This document shows positions 1 through 12,700 of a stretch of DNA of 64,000 bases, one piece after another. The stretch is from Puffinus mauretanicus. Taxonomy: Eukaryota > Chordata > Aves > Procellariiformes > Procellariidae. The stretch lies in assembly GCA_023333565.1 (NCBI GenBank), contig JAJKFH010002198.1, positions 558,001 to 622,000 of the forward strand, in the 5' to 3' direction. Positions within the stretch are counted from its first letter, which is position 1, and each line of letters begins with the position of its first letter. A program made the position numbers and the translations under genes. The notes beneath the pieces were generated by a model. That model searched no databases and was not told the DNA's origin. It saw only the letters and a list, made by a program, of their open reading frames with translations.

Positions 1-100
1 ATCCTATCTTCCCATCAATCAAGCATCCTCTGAGTGTGGTTTATCTTGCTTAGTACATCCAAACTGTGTCCAAATCCTGTTTGTGTTTCCAAATTCATGT

Positions 101-142
101 CTCTTCCCTCTTTTTTTTTTTTTTTCCCCTATTTTTTTTTTC
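101..142. repeat. Poly-T/pyrimidine low-complexity tract
   Basis: Two T homopolymer runs separated by 'cccctat' form a nearly pure pyrimidine stretch. It makes a short ORF look open but has no coding content. Confidence 0.8.
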
Positions 143-2362
143 CTTGCTGGTCTGACTGTAACAGTTCACAGCTCAGTTTCTGAAATCTATTATCAAATAC
201 ACTCATCATCTTCCTTTCCCCTAAAAAGTTATGAAACAATTGCTATTATAATTTATATGCCCATCACTTTACAAATACCTTATTCCAAATTTAATTACTT
301 GCTCCTTGTTTTACTTTGCCATGGTCCTTTTGCCATGATCTTTAATGCACTGTGTAGTACAGCCCCTCGTCCTTTACCTGTGCTCCGCTTTCATTTAGTT
401 TGCTTTTTTTAACCGTTCATCTTTGAATTCCCTTTTACATACTTTTTGTCTTTGGGTTTTGTTCTGCTCCTTGTATACAGATTCCTTGCACTGAAATTAA
501 TAGCATTTAAATCATCATCCTTTTCAAATACGTCTCCAGATTGTGGCTGTAACTGTTGTTAGGATCTGAAAGAATAGAAGGAGAATTATTCAAATACTTT
601 TAGTTTACAAATACCATCATTAATGGATAGGTTCCTAGTTCTAGCTCTCTGAATTGCAACTGGAATCCTTGTTATTTATTGGTTGGTTTTCTGTTAATCT
701 TAATAATATTATTAGTAACTTCGGCATATCCTTTATGTTAAGACTACAGCGATAAGACTATTGGGGAAACTTTAGAAACTCAAAATTTTAAAACTAGATA
801 GAATTCTTCAGATTTGTATTTTGAATAAAATTTGTGCTCTTAGTTTGTGTTAGTGCTCTTAGAAGTGCTTTCTAATGCTTTGTGTAGTAAGTATGTATGC
901 GGAACAATAGAATCCCTGTTATAATATACATAATTTGCTGTAAAACTGGGTGAACATATCTATTAGGAGTCTCAAATGAGGCCTTTGTTTTCCATTTATA
1001 TCTGTATCTTCAGTAATGATTTGGATGAGGAACTAGATCTGTGGGCAGTAAGTACTGAGTAATTATAATACTGTAGAACTGCAGTGTGATATTCATAAAC
1101 CATGAAATAGTTTAAAATTAATGTCCTGAAATGAAATAAAAGTAAGTGTAAAGTCCCAACGTCAGGAACTGTGAAAGGCATGTAAATGAGATACAACTGG
1201 AAAAAAGTTTTTTCTTACTCAAGAACTTTAAAGTTTATAAAAAGCACACAAGGAAAACATGAAGTGGGGTGGTTTTTTTTTTTTTTTTAGCTAACCCATT
1301 TTCTTCCTTTTGATTCAGAAAAAATGGTTCCTGTTGCCATTAGTTTTTCTGACCAGTTTTTATTTCAATTTCTAGAAGGTCTCATATATATATATCAATA
1401 AAGAAAAATGGCTTCTGTGGTTTTAAAGAATCATCACGTTTGATAACTAATCCTAAAATCATTATATTGACCTTTAGTATAGTTCATCTGTGTTATAAAA
1501 GATATTAATTCATCTGTTGGGGGACAGGGGAGAGAGGAAAGGAGAGTGAACAAGACCAATTCCCAATCACTAAAGCTAGCTCGTGTTAAAGCTGTGTTTC
1601 AGCTATGGTGACAAGCAGGTGTGTTCCGAGTCATGAACTGTTTTCACAGGGAAACGCGTATGGCCTGCCAAAACAGATTACTCTGCTTTCCATAAAATTA
1701 GCCCTTGTGGAAGAGGACAAGGCACGTGCTGAGGCTTGGTCCTGTAACTCATGCTGTCTCCAAAAATACACCACTACTTCTTGCAATGATTGCGTCTTGC
1801 TTGTATTGTGTTACATAGATTTTGTTAATTCTTGTATGTTATTGGATAAAGAATTTTAAGAATTACTGGTTTACATAGGTAAGGTTATATTCGCATTTAC
1901 AATATTGGAAAAACTGCCGCAGACATGAAGTGATGGAATTTATTAATATCTACATGAAGGTGCAATTGTTTTGCCATCAGTTATTTTGTACTTCGCCTCT
2001 ATACTTTTCAGGCTGAGTTTGCATTCCAGCAAGTAAAACAGCATGATGCTTTGGGACTTGCTATATTTTTAGCCTGCTGTTTTGTCCCTTTGTTTTACTG
2101 ATGGAACCACAGGATGTAAATGGAGTATCACAGGGGGATCTTTGGAGAGCTTACTGTTCATTGCTTTGAAATTGAAAAGTATGTTTCATGAACTCCCTTT
2201 TCCCCTGCTGATTTAGGAGACTTCATTATGTCAGCCATAGTGTTGGCAATTCTGCATTGAGAAATTACTGGATTTCCCTTTGGGCCTTCTCAAGACTGCT
2301 TCTTTGAGCTAGAAGGCTGACCTGAGATGCTAAGTTGTTATTATCTAGGATCACTGTTATTA

Positions 2363-2800
2363 AGGATCATAGGATCATGTAAGCCGGAAAGGAGGTCTCT
2401 AGTTCAGCCCCCTGTGCAAAGCAGGATCAGCTTTGAGGTCAGACAGATTGCCCAGGACTTTATCCATTTGGGTCTTCACACCCTACAAGGACAGAGACTA
2501 GGCAACCTTGCTTGGCTATCCTCGGAGTGAAAAAGCTTTTCTTTATATCCTGTCTGAACCTCTCTTGTTTCAACTTAGGCGAGTTATCCCTTGTCCTCCT
2601 GCCATGCACCACTGTGAAAAGCCTGGCTGTCATCTTGATACGCTCCCCATAGGTACTGGGGGCTGCTGTTAGGCACCCCTACAGCCTTCCCTTCTCCAAA
2701 CTGATCAAGCCCAGCTTCCCCAGACTCTCCCCACAGGGAAAGTGCTCCAGCCTTGACCATCTTGGTGGCCCCTGCTGAGCTCCCTCCAGTTAGACAATGC
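2363..2800 (-). mobile_element. CR1 LINE fragment, old and diverged, 5'-truncated
   Basis: The left end has 'aggatcataggatcat', a decayed form of the avian CR1 3'-terminal repeat unit. It is followed by sequence of the CR1 3' region read in reverse: 'ggaggtctct', 'agttcagccccctg', 'ctgaacctctcttgtttcaa', 'agcccagcttccccagact' and 'ggtggcccctgctgagctcc'. Orientation is minus because the 3' tail lies on the left. The element is about 440 bp, carries many substitutions, and has no intact reverse transcriptase frame. It is an inert relic inside a CEP170 intron. Confidence 0.85.
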
Positions 2801-5800
2801 CTCTCATGTATTGGAAGATGCATGCAGTTGTTGTTCCCTTGCCATTCAAAATGTCCTGATTTGCAGTGGAAATTGTTTCATGCTTCATAACAATGAAGTT
2901 ATTTTTAAACACCACCACCACAGTTCATACAATGCTTCTGACAGTTCCACCACTACAGCTGTGTGGCAGAGACCCTGCAGGAGCCCCATGTAATGGCGCA
3001 GATTGGTACAGTGCCTAGATTTTTCTGCATCAGTCAGATATCAGGGATTCTGTGAAGATTATCCTGTTTTTGTTTTGTAACTTTATGAAACTTGAGGCAT
3101 TCAGGATGAAATAATCTAGTCTTTCTGCTAAAACATAATTTCATGAAAATAAACAATAATAGGACAGAGCAGAGCAAAAAACTTTCCAGAATGATTGCTT
3201 ATGGGAAGCTGTTAGCTTGGAAATATCTTTCTCTGGTATTTTCATTTTTAAATGACATCTGTTTAAAAAACAGCATTGATATCTGTTGGGTTTTTTTTTA
3301 AAAAATATTTCTAGGAATTGTTTTCTTCATGGTACATACAGCTACCTAAGTTAAAAAATAAACATATTACTCCCCATCCCCCAGACTCTCTCCAAAAATG
3401 CAAGATCATCCTTTTGTGAAAGTCCTTATTGTTTACAGTGATACAAAAAAGTGTAAAAGATTTAGGAAACTTCTTTTTTCATTGAGAGCTGTGTGCTGGA
3501 TACGTGTGATTTGAGATGATTAGGAAAGTTCTTGAAGTGGTAAATTAATGCATAGACTCCCTTTACCTCCTTTATCAAAAATAAAACAAAAAGGCATTCT
3601 TCTCATTTTTCAAGCAACTCGCCGTGTCCAAACCTGTATCTTGGAATGTGGCTTCATCTTTTTCTTCACCAAAACACATTTAATCAAAATACAGATGGTA
3701 GTTGCTTCTGTTTAAAGCTGTAGCTGCTGCTTCTGACAAATACAAGCTTTACAGAAAAAAATTTCAGTCTTTTTGAATAAATAGATAAGAGATGCAGTGA
3801 TGGGTGTCATCAGCATTTCCTGAGGATTTTTTTGGTTTGGTTAAGATACCTCCTAGATTTCCCTTAAATGACTTTGACATCATGAAGATATTTAAAGAAC
3901 AGAAACGTCTGAAGAATTGGAAGCCTTGAAGAATGTCATTCAGTCTTTGTAGGAAGATACAGGTCTCTCTCCATTCAGGCTTCAATCACAACAGCCCACT
4001 GTTTGCACACATACCTTATCATAGCAACCCGTAAAGTACAAATTGCATTTTTCTAAATGGTAGAGAAACACTTTCCAGCAGAAACCTTCAGGTTATTCCA
4101 TGGCTGTTTCTTTTGAGGGTATATTCCCATTATTCGGTGAACAGTGCAAGTGGATTGGTTAATCCTGAAATTCTGATAGTATTGATTTTCTGCAGATGTG
4201 GTACAGGTATGTAAGTGATGTTCTAAATTTTGTCAAATATTAAACATGAGTTAGTTTATCTTTTGCATCATTTTCATATTCAAAGTCTTAATTATGTATT
4301 AATGGCATTGTTTTCAAAGGGTTTTTATATATCACAGTTCTGAAATTTAGTCTTTGGGCTAGATCACACTTGTGTGAATCTCTTCTTGCTGAGAAGAGGA
4401 GCTTCACAGTAGTGTTGCAATGGAACTTCGACAGGGCGGGTGTATGCACATACCAGTGCTCTTAGATGTAGAATGAATCTGTAGTGCAATACTATACACG
4501 TATTGAAGAAGAGGCTTTCCCTGTCTTTCTAATAATAGTGTCCCCAAATATTTTGCTTATCTTTTCTGGCCTATGATATCCCCACCATATATTCAGGGTG
4601 GGAGCATTAGGAGTAGTATTAGAAGGTAAATCTATTACTTGGGTCTTACTGCTACCCATATTACCTTTCACAGAAAAAATAGGCAATATTCAGATTTGGT
4701 TTTGTAGTTATTTCAGTAATAGAAGAAGAATAACAAAATTGGCTTAAATAGGACTTCAGTACTAGAAAGAAAGAAACCTTAGGTGCTGCAGTTTGTGGTA
4801 CAAGTAAGGAAATTTGACATGATAAATGAATGTGCCACCAGATAATATGAAGCAATTTACAGACAGCAATTTACTGCTTTAGTCCTGATTAGATGTGGAA
4901 CTGTTGAATTCATATTTTCCTTCAGGTGCTTATGCGATAAAATCAGAATTTCCTTCATTTAAAAGAGTGTATAAAACTCTGTAATCAATGGAACTACATT
5001 AAACAAGGAAAAAAGTGACCGCAGAATAGCGATATAGTCAAAGAAAGAAGGCAGTGGATGATATCTTCAAAAATTGCTACAACTGAACAAATCAAAAGTG
5101 TATCATTAAAGAGAAAACATATTATATCACACCTTTTTCAAGAAAGGAAATATTTATGAAATGCTCCTAAGAAACTGGTCCATAGGTGTATCTAGACATG
5201 ATTTATGTGTTAATTGAAAATTGAGGAGCATTGCCTGAATTTCAGAATTGCAGAAAGCAGGCTTTTTGCACGAGAACAAAATACAAATCAACACATTTGA
5301 AAAAGCTTCCTCAGTTGTAAATGTATGAATGCTATAGCAACATCTTTCTGGACATTTAGAAGAGCATAAGCACGAGTTGAATGACAGGGTGCTTTTTTTT
5401 TTTCTCCTTCATCTGCTTCTCAGACACTAAAAAACATTATGGTTTGTGGCCATCTAGTGGTGAATCCATTTTAAATACACTAACCTTGTTCAGAATTTTA
5501 ATAAACCAGTCCTCTAGCTTTACTGTGCAAAACTGAATTACAGTTTTAGGGAGAAAATAATTCTGTATATCTTTTTCTCTTTTGCACTAGTAATTTTTTC
5601 TTACAGGATGATAACATCTGTGAAGGTCATTTCCTTCTTTGCTTTTCTTTGTCTTTCTCTAAGACAAAACAATTTTTGATGTTACAGTTTCTTTTTAGCA
5701 GCCAATTTTAACGTGTGGGGTTTTTCCATTTTTATTCTGTAATTTTTTTTATGTCCAAGTACTTAGCAGTAGTGAATTTATCATTTCTTGGCCAGAAATT

Positions 5801-6627
5801 TATACATTTTATATATTACATGTTTCAAGATACAAAATATTCTCTAAAATAACTTTGAGGTATACATCAATTCTGAAAGCAGTTCATATTCCTTAATTTG
5901 ACAGACAATATGCTGGCTCTCCTGCTTGAGTCCTTGTTACTAAATTGCCTTGATAATAACATTCTTCTAGTATTTTTCTCTATGGTTTTAAATTTCATGG
6001 GAAAATTATTCTATAACAAGCGGAAGGGATTAATGTAAGTATCAGTAGGAAACAGTGTAGTAGAAGAACTATAGCAAGTCACATCTTGAATGAGATGAGG
6101 CTACATGGTTTGTGAGACCTGGTGGACTTCTAATATCTGCTAAGTCCCTGACAAATGGAAAACTGAAATTTTGTTTGTATTAGAGAAGTAATTCAAGAAG
6201 CATGTTAGTAGCAGATGTAAGCATTTGTATTTCTTGTTTTCACTAGATAATTGCAAAAATCTGAAAATTTGGTGGTTCCAGTAATTGGTTTTTTCCTTAA
6301 TTGGGAAATGGACTTTAAAATGGTTTTCATAATGATTTTGGCCTTACCTTTTGTTTCTTTCATCGAAGTGTCATTTTTTCATGTCTGACCATTCCAACTA
6401 GCAGTTCCTTGAATTTTCACAGTGTTGACAGACTTCTGCTCTTTTTTTAATTGCTGTAGATATTTCTTCTATTTAATTTGTAGATTTCACCAAGATGACA
6501 GATAAGTATAATACAACAAAAATTATTTAAACTCACTATCTAGCATGCCACCATCCATCCATTAACATTGAACATTGTATCAGGATGGTATTGGGTTAAT
6601 GTATGTAATGGTTTGTTTCATTTTCAG

Positions 6628-6777
6628 GTATTTGGAGTGGATGACAGCCAGGATTATAATAGGCCTGTTATCAACGAGAACCAGAAAGATTTAGTAAAAG
6701 ATTGGGCTATAAATTCTGCTACAGTAGTGCTGGAAGAAAAAAGACCACTGAGTACAACTGGATTTCTTGACACAGAG
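6628..6777 (+). CDS. CEP170: CEP170 coding exon, VFGVDDS segment (phase 0 to 0)
   Basis: A 150-bp exon of exactly 50 codons, bounded by acceptor ttttcag at 6621-6627 and donor gtagaa at 6778. It begins [20 protein letters not shown] and ends GFLDTE. This matches the CEP170 region that follows the FHA-containing N-terminal half. Because both boundaries are phase 0, skipping would keep the reading frame. This is the first exon of the gene visible in the window. Confidence 0.93.
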
Positions 6778-9700
6778 GTAGAATTTAATTTTTGATGGTC
6801 TTCTTTTTTCTTCCAATGAGAGAGAGCACTAATAACTGACCAGTAAGTGTGAAACAGCAAACAAAATCTTGCCTAGAAAATACTAGCTCAGATCTATAAG
6901 TATTTTATATTTCTTAGGCCTTTATTGCATTATCAAAACTTCTCTGTCAGAGACAGGCACATTACATTGTGAAGGTGTTTTAAACTTTGCTACCTTTCTA
7001 TGCGCACTAACACCTGTGTATTGGAAATGTAGCAGGAGCTTCCTCGCAACATTGTATTTGCAACATACATTTGCACCGTATACGCTTTTTGTAAGTTATG
7101 CAGCAGAACTGAGGAAAAGCTGGTTATGTTTTATAGCCCAAAGCAAGTAACTATATTAAAATTCAGAAATAAGGTGTAGGCATTTAATGTGTGATACAAA
7201 GTCAGCTAGGAAAAAAATGATGGATAGTACATTTCAGATTTTTTTCCAAAGCCAGAGGACTTCAGGTTTTTACATTCATGGTTTGAGTTCTCAAGTGAGA
7301 TGCCACTCATGAGAAGTCACTTATGTTAGTTGCCTCAGAAATAGTATAATTTAATCAGTTGGTGAAAGATTAGGCAAAGGAAAATGCCTGTTCTTTATAT
7401 ATGATTCAGAATATGCACACAGCTAGATGTAATCGTATTTCATATTGAAATCTCGGGAGACATTCTGATATTGTTGTGATGGATAAACTATAAGTTGAAA
7501 TGTGTTGGGAACGGAACAGGCTCACACTGGAGCAGAATTAATCTGGTAACAGTAACGAAGCACACCAGACTTGTTTCTACTTGCCATGGCAAACTGTTTC
7601 TGAAATATGATCCTGTAAATTAGCAAACTTTATAAATAAGCAAATTTTCTGGAATATATCAAGAGCTTGAAATATGACTTTGTGTGCCTGCCATGCAAAT
7701 ACATTGGTTTTAGTATCTACGAATCTGTTTCTTCTAGAGAAGGTGTGCTTCATCATGGCTGTATTTTAGCTACTGTGCAGTCTTGATACACTATGTTAAT
7801 GTATCTAGATTAGTATCTTGGAATAGTTTCTCTGAGGTTACTGCTTGAAGTAAATTATTGCCACACAGCATGGACGTGTCATGTGGAAGAAGTTGACAAA
7901 CTTTACCTTTCACCTTGCTGCTTTGCATGAATCTATAACTACAATCTTTCTCTCTCTCCTTTTTCATGCCTTTTGCAGCATTCAGCTCTTTTGTGCCGTA
8001 TCAGTTTTCAAGATTATTAAAAGTATTGATATTTTTCCACTTCTATAAGTTCATAAGCAGCAGAAGAATATGTGATTTATTTTATGAGCATAATTGAGCT
8101 TTCCAAGTGTCATATTTTGCAAATAACAGGGTTTGATTTTAGAAGACTGAGACTTCTTCTGCAATCATAGGGCAGTTTTAAGAATCCTTCTGGCAATGGC
8201 ATAGTAAAACTCGCTTTGATTTAGGTTGAAATTACAAGAATGATGCCTTTTTATTACTGTGGATGCTTTGCTGAGTAAAAAAGTCTTTGTATATTGGGTG
8301 ATTTGGCAGAGTCTTAATTTACAAGATTATTATGAGGCATGATAGGGGAAAAAATGAAAGTTGTTCAGTAGGTAAAGGAGCAAAACTGACATAAGCAATG
8401 TGGATATAGCAAGAATTAGTGTAAGAGATGAGGACCGATGAAGATGGAAAAAAGTTTACCAGAGAAAGTTAAACATAGAAGTTAGTTGATACATACGTAG
8501 AAGTAAAAGAGAAGCTAATTCAGAAAAATAGATGTGTGTTTTGTAGTATCATAATGGAAGACAATCATGAGGATAACTATTGAGAGAAGATTGTAATATT
8601 TAAAGTCTTATTTCTAAAACTTACACTCAGTTTGTTTTATCATTAGGAAAGGGAGAGGCAAATGTGTTTGATTTGTAAAGTACGTGGGTATCATGTTCTC
8701 ATTATATACAAACTTTTCTGCTTGTAGTTTTTGGAAGACTTACTGCATTACTGAGCTGCAGATCATAAGTTAATACACCTTATTGAAGATCTCGGCTAAA
8801 TAGTCGGGTAACATCAGGGTAGCTCAGTGTTCCAGGCTTGCATCCACTCAGATTGTGGCTGGACCTTGTTCCAGCTGCCCATCACAGTTGTACGTGTAGA
8901 TGATTTAGCAGGATGAGGCAAATTCAGAACATGAGTGACATAGAAAAAGCAGAGAATAGAAATTTAAGAGATTTCAATTCAGGAAGATGTAAAAGATGGC
9001 TTGGGAAATTATGAAGATTTTATAAAACCGATTTTGGGGTTGAAAGGTTATTCTGAACTTAAATATCTTAACTTCACAGGGCTTGTAAAGTATCATGAAT
9101 AACGTGCTTGGAAAGGACCTAAAAAATTCTCAACTTTTCCTTTGATATGACAAGCTTTGGTGCTTTGGAGTAATGTATGTCATGAGACTAAATAAAATGC
9201 AGAGTGAATGTCTGTTGGATTGAGCCTGCATGCACTGGTTCTTGCCTGTTCAATGATTACAGATAGGCAGTAAAAATACTAAATTTAAAATATTTAAATG
9301 TTTTTATTTTCTATATTATAAGCTGCCACTTGCCAACCAAGGTAAGTGTGATTTAAGAAAAAAAAATAAATAAGATAGAGAACAAAGAGAATATTATTGT
9401 TGTTGTTATTATTATTCTTTATTCTTACTATGTGAGCTTGGTTAATAAAAATACTGCAGACATTTGGGCTATGACTTATCCATTCAGCTTCCATTTAATT
9501 TTCAGTGGCTAGTTACCTATGCTAACCACAGTTCTTAAATAACGTACATGCTTTATCAACACTGTCTTTGATGTGCTTCTTAAGGACATGGGTTTTGTTT
9601 GGTTTGTGGGGATTTGTAAAATTTTTTGTTAAGACTGCAGCACAGTTAGAAACCTGGTTCTGCATCTGCAGGGTCATCAATGCCGTTGACTACAATGTTC

Positions 9701-12700
9701 TTTTTCCTCTGAAATACTCATTCTGAATACTCAATAACTTTATTTCACGTAAATATTTGCTATATTGCTTCTTAGAAGTGGAGAACTGCTGTGTGCATTT
9801 AGAGGCTGCGTTTCCTTTTGTTTGTACTCTCTAATTACACTAATTTCCTGTCCTTCTGTAGAGCAAATCATTCAGTCTGAAGTTTGATACCTGATTTTTG
9901 TTTGAACTTAGATACTACACTGAAACGTAGGATAATTGTGTCACCAATGTCATAAAGCTGTGAAAAGGCAAATATAACCCTTGGATACCCTGGAAAATGT
10001 ATTGTCAGTAGAAAAAGGAAGTGTTGTCACTGTGGTAGAAAGTATTGGTGAAACTTCCTCTGAAGTACTGGCACTAGAATTGTTACCATTCTTGGTTAAG
10101 AAGGGTGAATACAAGACTAGAGAAGGTACAAAGAGGTCTACTCAGGTTATTAAGGGAATGGAGATTTACCTTACAAGAATAGATTGATACAATTCATTTA
10201 GTCTTAACAAATTAGGAGCTGAGATGGGTACAATTGCTAGGTTTTGCTGTATAAGTGGAGTAAATGCAACAGAAGGAAAAAGAACTATTTGAGATAGATA
10301 TCAATGTTGTTCCAGGAACAAATGTGAAGACATTGGCTGTAAATAAATAAGAGTATGGTAATTTGAAAAAAGATGATCACTTCTGGAGGAATGTGGTTCT
10401 GAAGCAGGTAGAGTGGGGAGGGACTAAAAGAACTGCTTTCAAGATGGCACTTCAATTTATGAAAGGATGGCATAATATGATTCTTACAACATGAGGTGAC
10501 TGTATGTGTCTGAAAAGGCTTCTTGGGGTTTTTTTATTCAGCTTGTTGAAATTTATTTAAAAAAATATTATTCTGCTCTGAAATACCAAGTATTGGAGAT
10601 GCTTCCAGGTGTCATGTGTGTGTGCTGTGGGGTTTTTTCAAATGCAGAGCCTGAAGCCCTAAATCTTCAGGCTGAATGAGTCGTCCACAGAAATCCATTG
10701 GTGCATTTTCTGAAGATCTGTTATTCCAATATAATTTGTATATGCAATAAGCATAAGGGAAAGCAGATTTAACATGAAGTTAAAAGGCTACTCTCTCTTA
10801 TGTAAACCCAGGTTTTCTGAAAGACTAGGAAATTCCTTGTGGTATTCAAGAGAAGATTTGGAGGATTGCTTACTTGAGAGCCTGTAAGATGCAAATTGAT
10901 ATGGATTATAGGAAGAACATTAGGATAACTGAATGTGACTTTTTTAATGTGTGTTTTATAAACCTTTCACCTTTTGGATGTGCTTAAACTACTATCAAAA
11001 CAAACTGCTTTTCATAGCTTTGTTGTTTGTGCTGGTATATACAGAGAGTTGGCAAAACACACATTTACATCCGCTGCTACGTAGAAAACATTTTTTTGGC
11101 AGTGTAATTACTTTCAGGGAAAAGTAATTTATCGTGTTGCTTCACTACAGTTAATCTGCAAAGTCTTAATATATTTCTCTGTTGTGAAGTGGAACTCAGA
11201 TTTCTGATACATATCACATCTGTATCTCTGGAATTGGTTAGGTGGTACACAAGGAACTAGTTGGATTTTTCTGTAGCAAAGATAATTGGGACTTCTATCA
11301 TATTTGGGTTTGGCTGTAATTAATTGTTTTATTAAAGATCGAAGTTAACTAGTACGGTCAGGAAATAGAGAAAATAAAGTTTAGAGATATGAAAGAAAAA
11401 TGAGGCTTCAGCAATAGTTGTCAATGCACAAATGCTGCACATTTTTGTATGGGGTTTTTGTAATATTCTTTCTGGCACTCTTTTCCTTGCATTGTGTTCA
11501 GAAATGCCCATAAATAACAGAAACATTGAATTGCCTTCCTTTGCTGTTATTAGACTTGAATTTTATAACATTTTGATTCTAAGAAATGAATTTACAATGT
11601 GGAAATTTGTATAGTAGTTCAAACAAATGATTTGGTGCGTCTCTGACTTGCCACATTCATAATACTCTGAAAGAGATTCCTGATGCTGCACTTGTTTGCA
11701 TTAATTAGCATCATTCATTTAATCAGGAGAAATTCAAGATCATAAATTCAAGTCCTCTCAAATGTCTAAGTAACTTTTAATTTGAAAGAAGTCATCATAC
11801 ACTACATGACATTGTTCACCATTCCATTTCTGCTAAATAAATTCTATAAAATTTCCTGGTCAAAGACTAGAATCCCACAGTGGTCAAGTCATTAGGCAAA
11901 AATCAGCATTTTGAATAGAAGCGCAAAGATTTGAACAGGCAGCAGAGCTTCAGCTAACCTTTGAAATAGGACCTACAAATTTCCTTATTAAGCAAGTTAC
12001 TGGTATCCCATGTCCTTCCCATCTCTTTGTTGATCTTGAATTGTGATTTTTCGTTCGACTTGCCTATGGTTATGTAACTCCTTTGGAACTGTAGTCAATT
12101 ACTTCTGTCATTTGCAGTGCTTTGTCTTTTGAGTCCAATAAATTAGACAATGTCAACTTTTATAAAGCCTTTGATAGCACACACAGCCCATGTGCGTGCG
12201 TGTATATGCACATATATATGCATTGACAGTTGCCTGCTGTCTTTTTTGGAGATGTGAGCAAGAGAGACTATAATATATTGGCTAAAACAGTAATATTGCA
12301 TTATATTTAGAAATCAGTTTAAAAAAAAAAACAAAAAAACAACTTAAGATACTGTAACAACACATCATAAGAAGATGGTTTAATTTTATATTTACTTTTT
12401 TTACATTTTAAAAATTTGCAAGGTTTCAGAAGGCTTACTGTCAAGAAAGTAAATTAATTTCCTTTCTGCGTCAGCTGCAAAAAATGATCCGATACTGATT
12501 ACATTGACTTCACTGTTACCCAGTAGGAGGTTTAAAACTAATCTTTGCTTCTTTTTTTGTTTAGGCCAAACAAATAATCTGATCTTCCTTTCCTTTCCAT
12601 GATAAGTTATCTTATTCTTTCAGTCCTTAAGGCCGTCTTTCTGTAATGAAGTAAATACAATATTTCATCTGAACAAGAAGGTCTTCTAAACTGGTAAAAT

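Larger units (their letters stand above)
1..6627 (+). other. CEP170: CEP170 intron (incomplete at 5' side) upstream of the first exon seen
   Basis: AT-rich non-coding sequence ending in the acceptor ttcattttcag at 6617-6627. I searched for the CEP170 exon that should precede it (a segment ending near MIDK in human, from memory) and did not find it, so that exon lies left of the window. The stretch holds T-rich low-complexity tracts near 107-141 and 1271-1289 and an old CR1 copy near 2363-2800. Short ORFs here have no recognisable similarity or coding character. Confidence 0.8.

Noticed and set aside
83..412. 109-codon ORF at the left edge
   Set aside because: Openness is caused by T-rich tracts giving Phe/Leu runs; it is not coding.
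975..1055. Short match resembling a CR1 reverse-transcriptase piece (sequence coding SNDLDEEL)
   Set aside because: Only a few codons agree with the remembered CR1 'INDLDE' motif and the following sequence does not continue the match.
8810..8885. tRNA-like 'gggtagctcag' followed by 'ttccagctg'
   Set aside because: Spacing and stems do not fit a tRNA, and no acceptor pairing or box B is present.
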